A stretch of 7,519 nucleotides of DNA. It comes from JBBTQZ01 sp038065435. GTDB taxonomy: Bacteria > Patescibacteriota > Minisyncoccia > Phycocordibacterales > WO2-35-19. The notes under the pieces were generated by a model. It was given only the letters and a program-made list of their open reading frames with translations, was not told where the DNA came from and ran no database searches. The stretch is taken from the NCBI GenBank assembly GCA_038065435.1, contig JBBTQZ010000007.1:1-7519 (forward strand), read 5' to 3'. This document shows positions 1 through 5,443 of this stretch, piece after piece (position 1 is the first letter of the stretch; the number at the start of each line of letters is the position of its first letter). The position numbers and the translations under genes are program-made.

Positions 1-418
1 ACGATTTACCAAAAACAAAGCGCATTTTTAGTATATCTCTGCTTATAAAATCTAGTTTCTCAAACACTGAATTCAAAAAATTATTACTTTCATATTCCGG
101 AAATTCACTTGGGGCTTCGAGCAAACTCTCTATTTCTTCGCTAAGTTTTACTTGCAGGCGTGTTTTTTTGGCCTCATCTATGATGCAGTTATAAAGTATT
201 TTATCGGACCAAAGCTTGAAATCTCCTCCCTGCAGTATGAAGTTTTTACCATATTTATAGATCCTAACAAAAGCGTTTTGGACCACATCCTCACTCTTTT
301 CTTTAGAGGCAAGGTTGGACAGAGCTATTTTTAGAAAACGGCTCTGATGCCGGTCAAAAAGCTCCCCAAAAACTCCTGGTTTTTCATACGAAAGCCTCAA
401 AATATCAATATCGCTCAT
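1..418 (-). CDS. ECF-type RNA polymerase sigma factor (partial, runs off left edge)
   Basis: Seen: 139 complete codons are open from the ATG at 418 down to base 1, with no stop, so the 3' end lies outside the window. Residues 15-60 resemble sigma-70 region 2, with SEDVVQNAFVRIYKY (42-56) matching the usual 'aED.vQetF.r.w' core and FKLWSDKILYNCIIDEAKK (67-85) matching the 'f..Wl..Ia.N...D..R' helix. Residues 113-139 (FLNSVFEKLDFISRDILKMR) look like the start of region 4, and only its first part is present. Start choice: GGAGGAG lies 3 nt before ATG 418; another ATG in frame at 430 overlaps that site and is less likely. Family knowledge: such factors direct core RNA polymerase to a small regulon. 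No anti-sigma gene is visible, but the downstream side is outside the window. The family call is fairly safe; its regulon is unknown. Confidence 0.82.
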   Translation of the reverse strand, partial: MSDIDILRLSYEKPGVFGELFDRHQSRFLKIALSNLASKEKSEDVVQNAFVRIYKYGKNFILQGGDFKLWSDKILYNCIIDEAKKTRLQVKLSEEIESLLEAPSEFPEYESNNFLNSVFEKLDFISRDILKMRFVFGKS

Positions 419-427
419 TTTCTCCTC
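419..427 (-). promoter_or_regulatory. Shine-Dalgarno site of the sigma factor gene
   Basis: On the minus strand GGAGGAG (421-427) stands 3 nt before the ATG at 416-418. It is the only strong Shine-Dalgarno match in front of any start codon in the window, and it decides start 418 over the in-frame ATG at 430. Confidence 0.7.
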
Positions 428-435
428 CATACCTA

Positions 436-464
436 TAAGACTAACCACATTATTAAAATGTTAC
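436..464 (-). promoter_or_regulatory. Candidate ECF-type promoter (possible autoregulation)
   Basis: Minus strand: GTAACAT (458-464), a 16-nt spacer (442-457), then GTCTTA (436-441). This resembles the known ECF pattern of an AAC-containing -35 and a GTC-containing -10 with a spacer of about 16 nt. Transcription would start near 428-430, leaving a leader of roughly 10 nt that just contains the Shine-Dalgarno site. Many ECF genes are autoregulated; that this one is remains inference. Confidence 0.4.
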
Positions 465-490
465 AAGGCCACTTTAATTTATGAAGATTC

Positions 491-501
491 TATAGTATAT
501 T
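491..501 (+). promoter_or_regulatory. Possible -10 region for tRNA-Lys
   Basis: Overlapping TATAGT (491-496) and TATATT (496-501) lie 8-13 nt before the mature tRNA-Lys 5' end, a normal distance for a short tRNA leader. A weak -35-like TTTAAT is at 473-478, 17 nt before the second box. It is back to back with the sigma-gene promoter region. Confidence 0.35.
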
Positions 502-509
502 TTAACTTT

Positions 510-583
510 CCGCCCATAGCTCAGCCCGGTAGAGCTGCTCCCTTTTAAGGAGAAGGTCCTAGGTTCAAATCCTAGTGGGCGGA
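510..583 (+). tRNA. tRNA-Lys, anticodon UUU
   Basis: A complete cloverleaf of 74 nt folds by eye. The acceptor pairs CCGCCCA with TGGGCGG, the D stem pairs GCTC with GAGC, the anticodon loop CTTTTAA gives UUU, and the T arm is CTAGG-TTCAAAT-CCTAG. The discriminator base is A583. The CCA end is not encoded (CAC follows), so it must be added by a nucleotidyltransferase. One oddity: the top pair of the anticodon stem is a G-A mismatch (27-43), with the other four pairs intact. Decodes AAA and AAG. The DoxX gene converges on it and ends 8 nt away. Confidence 0.95.
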
Positions 584-591
584 CACGATTA

Positions 592-996
592 CTAAAGTGG
601 TAAGTCTATGGCGAAAGCGCCGGCACCAGATAAGAGGAGAGAAAGATTTATAGAAAGAAGTAAAAGATAAAAAACCAAACTTCGTTTTAGGAGAGCTGGA
701 TCTCTGTATTCTATATAAGCTTCGGCAAAAACTAAGATAGAGAGCACTAAAGCCGATATTTGAGTGTACAGGCCGACTATAAGCATGAGCCCTCCTACTA
801 TCTCTAAAATAGAAAGGATTTTTGTGGCTATATCTGGGCGAGGTATTTTTAGAGCGGTTAGAGATATAAGCCATCTACCGCTCTCTTCTTTCAGGCTAAG
901 CCTGCCCAAGTTTACAAATACTATTCCGGCTACTAACCGCAAAATAAAAGGTCCAAGTAACGAAAACGCGAGAAGCTCTGGAAATGGGTTAAGCAT
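592..996 (-). CDS. DoxX family integral membrane protein
   Basis: 134 residues, the normal size for a DoxX protein. Hydrophobic stretches at about 14-31, 60-77, 80-97 and 105-123 suggest four transmembrane helices. The sequence fits the DoxX pattern: a first helix of the type LRLVAGIVFVNLG followed by a charged patch, then ILEIVGGLMLIVGLYTQ (63-79; family 'E..gg..L..Gl.T'), and a last helix closed by GAGAFAIDLPL, like the 'GpG..slD' ending of relatives. Family members are linked to quinone or thiosulfate chemistry and redox balance, but substrates are mostly unproven, so I give no reaction. The start at 996 has no Shine-Dalgarno site; a TATAAT box ends 11 nt before it. It is divergent from the methyltransferase gene at 1036, with 39 bp between, and convergent with tRNA-Lys. 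Confidence 0.8.
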   Translation of the reverse strand: MLNPFPELLAFSLLGPFILRLVAGIVFVNLGRLSLKEESGRWLISLTALKIPRPDIATKILSILEIVGGLMLIVGLYTQISALVLSILVFAEAYIEYRDPALLKRSLVFYLLLLSINLSLLLSGAGAFAIDLPL

Positions 997-1007
997 TAGG
1001 GTAAATT

Positions 1008-1013
1008 ATTATA
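1008..1013 (-). promoter_or_regulatory. -10-like box of the DoxX gene
   Basis: A perfect TATAAT on the minus strand, 11 nt before the ATG at 996. Initiation 6-7 nt downstream would leave a leader of only about 4-5 nt. No convincing -35 is visible. Confidence 0.5.
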
Positions 1014-1024
1014 GTAAACCTAAT

Positions 1025-1030
1025 TATACT
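1025..1030 (+). promoter_or_regulatory. -10-like box of the RNA methyltransferase gene
   Basis: TATACT is separated from the ATG at 1036 by five A residues. Transcription would begin at or next to the start codon, which fits a leaderless mRNA; no Shine-Dalgarno site is present. It sits 11 bp from the opposing -10 box of the DoxX gene. Confidence 0.45.
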
Positions 1031-1035
1031 AAAAA

Positions 1036-1590
1036 ATGCCTAAGTTACAAAATCAAAAAATTGCACTTATACTGAACAACATTCGGAGTAGTGAAAATGT
1101 GGGGTCTATCTTTCGCACGGCAGATGGAGCTGGGGTAAATAAAATTTATTTATGTGGCTATACGCCTGCGCCTCTTGATCGCTTTGGTAGGGAAAACAAA
1201 AAGCTTTCCAAAGTATCTTTAGGTGCAGAGAAACATATGGAATGGGAAAAGGTTGAAAACTTGAAAGAAGCAGTTGAAAAGCTCCGAAATCTTTTTCCTT
1301 CACTTGCCAATGTCGGCACTTCCGTGTCCGACAAGCCTCGCTCCAAAAAAGATTTTGAAGTTATAGGCGTGGAACAAAACAAAAAAGCTGTTGATTATAG
1401 GAAATTGAAGAATGAGTATGGAATAAGGAATAAGGAAATAGCTTTTGTATTTGGTAATGAAGTAGATGGTTTGTCTGAAGAAGATTTAACACTTTGCGAT
1501 CTGGTGGTCGAGATCCCCATGAAAGGTAGTAAAGAATCGCTCAATGTGGCAGTTAGCGTAGGGATTGTTTTATATAATTTATTGGAGTAA
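1036..1590 (+). CDS. SpoU/TrmH-family RNA 2'-O-ribose methyltransferase
   Basis: 184 residues with the three SPOUT signature regions: motif 1 around 15-33 (NNIRSSENVGSIFRTADGA), motif 2 at 138-147 (FVFGNEVDGL) and motif 3 at 160-173 (IPMKGSKESLNVAV). These build the knotted S-adenosylmethionine site, and the family methylates ribose 2'-OH in tRNA or rRNA. There is no N-terminal substrate-binding domain, so it resembles the compact TrmL/TrmH-like forms; the target nucleotide cannot be read from sequence. Between motifs 1 and 2 it carries extra residues relative to the usual fold: about 85-106, which include a palindromic DNA repeat (VGTSVSDK), and about 125-133 (KNEYGIRNK), encoded by tandem heptamers. 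Both keep the frame. The gene ends 1 bp from the converging surface-protein gene. No Shine-Dalgarno site. Confidence 0.88.
   Translation: MPKLQNQKIALILNNIRSSENVGSIFRTADGAGVNKIYLCGYTPAPLDRFGRENKKLSKVSLGAEKHMEWEKVENLKEAVEKLRNLFPSLANVGTSVSDKPRSKKDFEVIGVEQNKKAVDYRKLKNEYGIRNKEIAFVFGNEVDGLSEEDLTLCDLVVEIPMKGSKESLNVAVSVGIVLYNLLE
1311..1333 (+). repeat. Palindromic repeat inside the methyltransferase gene
   Basis: TGTCGGCAC (1311-1319) pairs with GTG (1324-1326) and CCGACA (1328-1333), with a TTCC loop and one bulged T, giving a 9-bp hairpin within coding sequence. It encodes VGTSVSD in a segment that looks inserted between SPOUT motifs 1 and 2. Confidence 0.6.
1410..1441 (+). repeat. Tandem heptamer run (GAATAAG-type) in coding sequence
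   Basis: Two exact GAATAAG units (1421-1427, 1428-1434) are followed by GAAATAG (1435-1441) and preceded by a degenerate GAATGAGTATG. The run encodes part of KNEYGIRNKEI just before SPOUT motif 2. A related heptamer run lies at 3434-3462. Confidence 0.5.
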
Positions 1591-1591
1591 A

Positions 1592-2527
1592 TCAATAAGA
1601 AATAGTATCGACGATCAGGTTGTTATGGTCGTGGAGGTTTATTTTTTCTTTTTCTTTTCTCCAGAGAGGACCAAATTTGTTGAAGAAGAGGCGGTATTCT
1701 TGTCCCGGGAAATCAGTATCGCCAAAGTGTTTGGCTACGCAAGAGTTGTAGTTGACTTGCTCTTTTATATAGGTTTTGCATATCTGAGACACTGTGTCAG
1801 GAAGATCTCTCAAATATTCGTTGCCTCTAGTAGTACAGCGAGGTATACGTTCTATGATTTCTATACATTCATTATCTCTTTCGTATACACTAGAAAAGGT
1901 TGGTAGGATTTCATCTTCTGGGTCGGGGCATTGCTTAGATAAACTTGGATGAAAAGTACGATTTTCTTCAAAATATCCGGTACATATGTTTGTGCGAAAA
2001 GATATGCCGATGGGGGAGAAGCCTTTGGTCAAAATTACTTTGTCTCCGTCTTTCAAAACCACATCACTGTAGGTGTAAGTAAAAGGGAAGGGTAAAAGAG
2101 AGGCTCTGCCTATAACTACGTAATAACCTGTCACAGCACTTCTCAAGTACCAACCACTTATATTCACCTCTTCATTTCCGTCCAAATTTACCGAAAGACG
2201 GATGTACTCTTTGCTTGGATCGCTATTATTGCGACCAGAAATATTGGACATATTTATTTTTCCATAATAGGGTGAACGCTTACCTTCTTCTATATTTTTC
2301 TCCAATATTTCTCCTAGATTTTCAATTTCTTTTTCTATGTCTTTTATTTTATCTATCGGCTTTGTACCCTGATCTTCTTTGCTTGTTCTGCCGATTGAAG
2401 ATTGTCGTGAACTTGTACTGCCGTCACCAGAATTTCTATCCGCCGCTTCTTTCAGGGGTTTAAAAGCAACCCCAAAAAGAATAAACAATCCGATCAGTAT
2501 GAGTATTATTTCTTTGTTATCTCCCAT
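1592..2527 (-). CDS. Membrane-anchored lamin-tail-like (LTD) surface protein, CPR type
   Basis: 311 residues. Residues 7-22 are a single hydrophobic helix after a short N-terminus (signal anchor, rest probably outside), then a Ser/Gly/Lys-rich linker (31-55), a short charged helix likely to coil (57-82), and a long beta-rich part from YYGKI (87). That part has NISGWYLRS (122-130), SPIGISF (171-177), NICTGYFEE (180-188) and a C-terminal strand set ending INLHDHNNLIVDTISY, which resembles the edge strands of lamin-tail domains ('i.L.d.nG..vD...y'). I recall similar proteins in Patescibacteria; function is unknown. Six cysteines (182, 200, 221, 231, 250, 263) all lie in the putative outer part and could form disulfides. 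It is last in the ruvA-mur-mutM operon, 6 bp after mutM, without a Shine-Dalgarno site. TGA stop. Confidence 0.68.
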   Translation of the reverse strand: MGDNKEIILILIGLFILFGVAFKPLKEAADRNSGDGSTSSRQSSIGRTSKEDQGTKPIDKIKDIEKEIENLGEILEKNIEEGKRSPYYGKINMSNISGRNNSDPSKEYIRLSVNLDGNEEVNISGWYLRSAVTGYYVVIGRASLLPFPFTYTYSDVVLKDGDKVILTKGFSPIGISFRTNICTGYFEENRTFHPSLSKQCPDPEDEILPTFSSVYERDNECIEIIERIPRCTTRGNEYLRDLPDTVSQICKTYIKEQVNYNSCVAKHFGDTDFPGQEYRLFFNKFGPLWRKEKEKINLHDHNNLIVDTISY

Positions 2528-2533
2528 GCAAGT

Positions 2534-3427
2534 TTATTTATAGAGTTTTTGATGTTTGGGGCAAAAATGAGCACTTCTTCCCTTTACAACTATGCGCTCT
2601 ATTATACCAGAACAGGCTGTTTTTGGGCATTTGAGACCCTTTTTGCCATAAACTTTGTGCAGATTTTGGAAGTTGCCTTTTTCTCCATGCACATTTCTGT
2701 AGTCTGATTTTGAGTCTCCACCATGCTTTATAGAAAGCTTTAGGATTTTGCGCATTGCTACGTATATCTCTAGGATTTTTTTGTCATTCAATTTGTTTGC
2801 TAGAGACAGCGGGTGTACACCTGTTTCAAATAATATTTCATCAGAATAAATGTTGCCTATACCGGCAATAGATTCTTGATCCATGAGTGCGGATTTGATC
2901 GGCCAATTCTTCTTTCCTTTTATTTTTTCCTCTAGTTCTTTTTTTGTAATTTGGAGAGCATCTTTACCCAAATCCTTTAAACTCTCGTGCCCCTCCAGTT
3001 TTTCTGTTTCTACTAAACACACATTGGCAAATTTACGCATATCGGAAAGAACCAAATCTTTGAACACTTGCCCTGAGTTTGTCGAAGGGTTTTTTAATTT
3101 AAATATTAGGTGAACAAAGGGGTCCGTGGCGCCATACATTAGGTGCCCCGTCATCTTCATATGTATTACAATTGTATTTGCTTGCCCTGAGTTTATCGAA
3201 GGACCCAGATTGATTAGAATATTTTTACCCTTCCTCTCAACGCTTTTTATTTTTGCCCCAATAACTTTTTTCTTAAAATTTGCAAAATATTTTTTGTTTT
3301 TCAGATTATTTCTGTGTCCATGGGCTGTTTTAATATGAAAATCCGACCAAGCGCCAATGATAGTTTTACCGACCACTGTTTTCCTCAAGCCCTCCATGGT
3401 CGTATGTACTTCAGGTAGTTCTGGCAT
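2534..3427 (-). CDS. mutM: Formamidopyrimidine-DNA glycosylase (Fpg/MutM)
   Basis: 297 residues, somewhat longer than the usual 270. It excises oxidised purines such as 8-oxoguanine and cuts the abasic site. Seen: MPELPEV, with catalytic Pro2 after Met removal and Glu3; Lys69 in RKGKNILINL, matching E. coli Lys57; the H2TH region QESIAGIGNIYSDEILFETG (184-203); and the C-terminal zinc finger with Arg284 in GRSAHF. The finger is atypical: CPKTAC (267-272) and CPKH (289-292) give C-x4-C and C-x2-H instead of C-x2-C twice. Two in-frame copies of one repeat add PSINSGQ (76-82) and PSTNSGQ (114-120), both next to beta strands of the N-terminal domain, explaining most of the extra length. It lies 23 bp after the Mur ligase stop, with no Shine-Dalgarno site. 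Confidence 0.95.
   Translation of the reverse strand: MPELPEVHTTMEGLRKTVVGKTIIGAWSDFHIKTAHGHRNNLKNKKYFANFKKKVIGAKIKSVERKGKNILINLGPSINSGQANTIVIHMKMTGHLMYGATDPFVHLIFKLKNPSTNSGQVFKDLVLSDMRKFANVCLVETEKLEGHESLKDLGKDALQITKKELEEKIKGKKNWPIKSALMDQESIAGIGNIYSDEILFETGVHPLSLANKLNDKKILEIYVAMRKILKLSIKHGGDSKSDYRNVHGEKGNFQNLHKVYGKKGLKCPKTACSGIIERIVVKGRSAHFCPKHQKLYK
3067..3089 (-). repeat. Palindrome-like dispersed repeat in mutM, copy 1
   Basis: On the minus strand it contains CCCTTCGACAAACTCAGGG, where CCCT pairs with AGGG and inner GA with TC. It is read in mutM as PSTNSGQ (residues 114-120). It matches the second copy at 21 of 23 positions, with the same orientation and frame. Confidence 0.8.
3181..3203 (-). 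repeat. Palindrome-like dispersed repeat in mutM, copy 2
   Basis: Differs from the copy at 3067-3089 at two positions (one inside, one at the end). It is read in mutM as PSINSGQ (residues 76-82), and lies 114 bp from the first copy, a multiple of three. Confidence 0.8.
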
Positions 3428-3433
3428 TAGTTT

Positions 3434-3462
3434 GAATAAAGAATAAAGAATTATGAATTATG
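3434..3462 (+). repeat. Tandem heptamer run between mur and mutM
   Basis: Four 7-bp units in a row, GAATAAA twice then GAATTAT twice, plus a final G. The run forms most of the mur-mutM spacer and also the last codons of the Mur ligase (His-Asn-Ser-stop). It is related to the GAATAAG run at 1410-1441. Confidence 0.6.
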
Positions 3463-4830
3463 CAAGATTTTCTTCAATTCTTCTCTAACTACCGTGGCAT
3501 CGTCCCACGATGTTTTTTTACCGTGAGCTTCCATAATATAAGGGTCGGTACCCTTACCGGTGATCAAAACGGCATCGCCTGATTTGGCTCGAGAAATTGC
3601 GGTATGAATCGCTATCCGGCGGTCCATAATTATATCTACTGGCTTGTTTTTTATGACGCTTCTCATTCCCTCTACAATTTTTCTTGGGTCCTCATCATAC
3701 GGATCTTCGTTGGTTAAAATGATGTGATCGCAATATTTATCAGCAATCTGCCCCATCTCTCCTCGTTTCCAAGTATCTCTGCCTCCGCCAGTGTTGCCCA
3801 ACACACAAATCAATTTTATTTTCTTAGCCCCCTCTCCTTTGGGGAGGGGGTTGGGGGTGGGGCTGTATGTCTCATAAACCGCTCTCAAAGAATCTGGGGT
3901 ATGAGCATAATCCACCACTACATCGAAATTCTGCCCCAAATCTACTTTCTCCATCCTGCCTCTTATTTTTTCCGTACTTTCAATGCCGGATTTTATATTA
4001 TCTTCAGGGATTTTGAAAAATTTGGCGCAAGCTATTGCCCCAAGCATGTTTGAAACATTGAAAAGCCCTGGTAATTTAGAATGAATAACTATCTTGCCTA
4101 TCTGAAAAGACGAACTGTTTTCATTGGACCTAACTCCGACCGCATCATTCAAAGAATAAGTAATTTTGTTCTTTATATTTAAGCTCAAGAATTTCTCCGC
4201 TTCTTTATCATCTTTATTCACAAAGATCGCTGGAGAAAAATTTTCCTCAAAAAGTCCTCGCCTGCCCGACATGCCGTCAAGGCGGGCGGGGGTCGCCCTC
4301 TCAAAGCTCAACCAGACTTTTTTCGTAGATTTCTCCAGCTCTCTAGCGATAGATAGTTTAGCATTCACATAATTTTCATAAGATCCGTGTGACTCTATAT
4401 GCTCTTTTGCTAGATTGGTGAAAATAAGCGCATCCATATGTATGAATTTGTGCCTGTACTGCCGCGCGCCCTCACTCGTCATTTCCAGTATTGCTACACT
4501 ACAGTTTGAATCCACCGCTTCTCTCAAAAATTTCTGCATAAAAAACCGGCCCGGCATACTCATTTTATATAGATTTCGCTTCTCGCTATCTCCAATTTTA
4601 AATCGCAAAGTATTTTGCAAAGCCGTCTTATAGTTAGCAGATTCAAATATTGCGTTTATAATTTCTGTAGTTGTACTTTTGCCCTTTGTGCCGGTAACTC
4701 CTATCACCAATATTCTACGAGAAGGGAAGCGGTAGATCATAGCGCCTAACAGAGCAAGAACATAATGGTATATAGGCTGAACACTCTTAAAAATTCTTTT
4801 AGGGATGATTTTTTTAACAATTCCTAACAT
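3451..4830 (-). CDS. MurE-like Mur ligase lacking the usual N-terminal domain
   Basis: 459 residues. The family joins an amino acid to a UDP-MurNAc peptide using ATP. Seen: ATP loop GVTGTKGKST (44-53); EMTSEGARQYRH (116-127); TNLAKEHIESHGSYENY (138-154); LPGLFNVSNMLGAI (253-266); GRMEKVD (291-297); VVDYAHTPDSL (305-315) opening the C-terminal domain; and GKGTDPYI (425-432). MurE normally has about 100 residues of UDP-binding domain before the ATP loop; here only 43 precede it, with a hydrophobic stretch (about 20-34) that may touch the membrane. The DNPR motif of diaminopimelate-adding MurE is replaced by EDPYDEDP (375-382), so the amino acid added is uncertain. Two in-frame DNA repeats add about 179-193 and 323-335. 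It starts 1 nt after the ruvA stop, with no Shine-Dalgarno site, so translation is probably coupled. Confidence 0.87.
   Translation of the reverse strand: MLGIVKKIIPKRIFKSVQPIYHYVLALLGAMIYRFPSRRILVIGVTGTKGKSTTTEIINAIFESANYKTALQNTLRFKIGDSEKRNLYKMSMPGRFFMQKFLREAVDSNCSVAILEMTSEGARQYRHKFIHMDALIFTNLAKEHIESHGSYENYVNAKLSIARELEKSTKKVWLSFERATPARLDGMSGRRGLFEENFSPAIFVNKDDKEAEKFLSLNIKNKITYSLNDAVGVRSNENSSSFQIGKIVIHSKLPGLFNVSNMLGAIACAKFFKIPEDNIKSGIESTEKIRGRMEKVDLGQNFDVVVDYAHTPDSLRAVYETYSPTPNPLPKGEGAKKIKLICVLGNTGGGRDTWKRGEMGQIADKYCDHIILTNEDPYDEDPRKIVEGMRSVIKNKPVDIIMDRRIAIHTAISRAKSGDAVLITGKGTDPYIMEAHGKKTSWDDATVVREELKKILHNS
3828..3863 (-). repeat. G/C-rich palindromic repeat in the Mur ligase gene (PTPNPLPKGEG type)
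   Basis: CCCCCTCTCC (3828-3837) pairs with GGGGAGGGGG (3841-3850) through a TTT loop: 10 bp with one G-T pair, followed by further G runs to 3863. It is read on the minus strand as SPTPNPLPKGEG, between VVDYAHTPDSL and ICVLGNTGGG. Its base composition is unlike the A+T-rich gene around it. Confidence 0.75.
4261..4290 (-). repeat. G/C-rich palindromic repeat in the Mur ligase gene (PARLDGMSGR type)
   Basis: CCTGCCCG (4261-4268) pairs with CGGGCGGG (4283-4290) over 8 bp, one of them G-T, around a 14-nt loop. It is read in frame as PARLDGMSGR (181-190) in the middle domain of the ligase, between KVWLSFER and LFEENF. It is strongly G+C-rich against an A+T-rich background. Confidence 0.7.
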
Positions 4831-4831
4831 T

Positions 4832-5398
4832 TTAGTTTTTACCTAGAGTTTTAAGGGCCCACTTTATTCTTTCACTCGCTCCGATTATTTCTTGCGGCAT
4901 CTCTTTCATTGTTTCAGCTATATCTTTGTCGCGGTAGCCCAAAGATTTGAGCGCTTCAAATATATCGTCATCTTCTTTGGCCGTTTTTGAATCTGCTTTT
5001 TTGTTTATTTTCCCGCCCAGCTCAAGCACTATCTTGTCGGCAGTTTTCTTGCCAACACCGGCTATTTTGGTCAGACTAAGTGTTTCTCCGCTTGCTATAG
5101 CTTCCTCTAAATTATTCAGCCCAGCTACTCCAAGTATGGCGAGTGCAGACCTAGGGCCAATACCAGAGACGGTGATAAGAAGCTCAAACATGCGGAGTTC
5201 TTCCTTGGTGGCAAAACCATAAAGAGAAATATCGTTTTCTCGGACTGCTGTGTAAAGCCAAAACTGCGTTTCTTTTTCTAAATGTATATTGGAAAGGTTG
5301 CTGATTGTAGAGTGTATTGTGTAGCCGACACCGCCCGTCTCTAAGACTGCTTTGGATGCGCCTATATCTACCACCCTTCCTTTTATATAGCCAAACAT
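4832..5398 (-). CDS. ruvA: Holliday junction branch migration protein RuvA
   Basis: 188 residues from the chosen start. RuvA binds four-way DNA junctions as a tetramer and loads the RuvB motor. Seen: N-terminal OB fold from MFGYIKGRVVDI to LYGFATKEE; two helix-hairpin-helix motifs, VSGIGPRSALAIL and KIAGVGKKTADKIVLEL; an acidic linker; and the RuvB-binding third domain, IFEALKSLGYRDKDI to the end. All three domains are intact. Start choice: the family begins M[IF]GYI.G, so 5398 is preferred; an in-frame ATG at 5416 would add MCKYIV and lies 6 nt after a CATAAA box, so a leaderless start there is also possible. First gene of the operon with mur, mutM and the surface protein, and divergent from rpsT. 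ruvB and ruvC are not in the window. Confidence 0.95.
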   Translation of the reverse strand: MFGYIKGRVVDIGASKAVLETGGVGYTIHSTISNLSNIHLEKETQFWLYTAVRENDISLYGFATKEELRMFELLITVSGIGPRSALAILGVAGLNNLEEAIASGETLSLTKIAGVGKKTADKIVLELGGKINKKADSKTAKEDDDIFEALKSLGYRDKDIAETMKEMPQEIIGASERIKWALKTLGKN

Positions 5399-5423
5399 AA
5401 CTATATATTTGCACATTTTGTCT

Positions 5424-5435
5424 TTATGTGCTAAT
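5424..5435. promoter_or_regulatory. Divergent -10-like boxes of ruvA and rpsT
   Basis: Plus strand: GCTAAT (5430-5435), preceded by TG in the extended -10 position, 8 nt before the rpsT ATG. Minus strand: CATAAA (5424-5429), 6 nt before the upstream ruvA ATG at 5416. The boxes abut, so the two promoters would compete for polymerase. The -35 regions are weak. Confidence 0.35.
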
Positions 5436-5443
5436 TTGGGTCT

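Noticed and set aside
152..334. Plus-strand open frame of 60 codons
   Set aside because: It lies wholly opposite the sigma factor gene, has no family resemblance and no start signal.
416..430. ATG at 428-430 as the start of the sigma factor gene
   Set aside because: It overlaps the strong GGAGGAG site, which is correctly spaced for the ATG at 416-418. A leaderless start at 430 cannot be fully excluded because the predicted transcript start is nearby.
469..600. 8-bp inverted repeat (CCACTTTA at 469-476, TAAAGTGG at 593-600) flanking tRNA-Lys as a possible integration scar
   Set aside because: It is short, one copy overlaps the end of the DoxX gene, there is no integrase or duplicated tRNA end, and chance is likely in A+T-rich DNA.
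1036..1590. Assignment of the methyltransferase to a named target (TrmL, TrmH or RlmB)
   Set aside because: The core motifs are shared by all three and the domain that would tell targets apart is lacking, so no gene symbol is given.
5399..5416. RuvA with the extra N-terminal MCKYIV
   Set aside because: The family start is M[IF]GYI.G at 5398. The upstream ATG is kept only as an alternative because a -10-like box is well placed for a leaderless start there.
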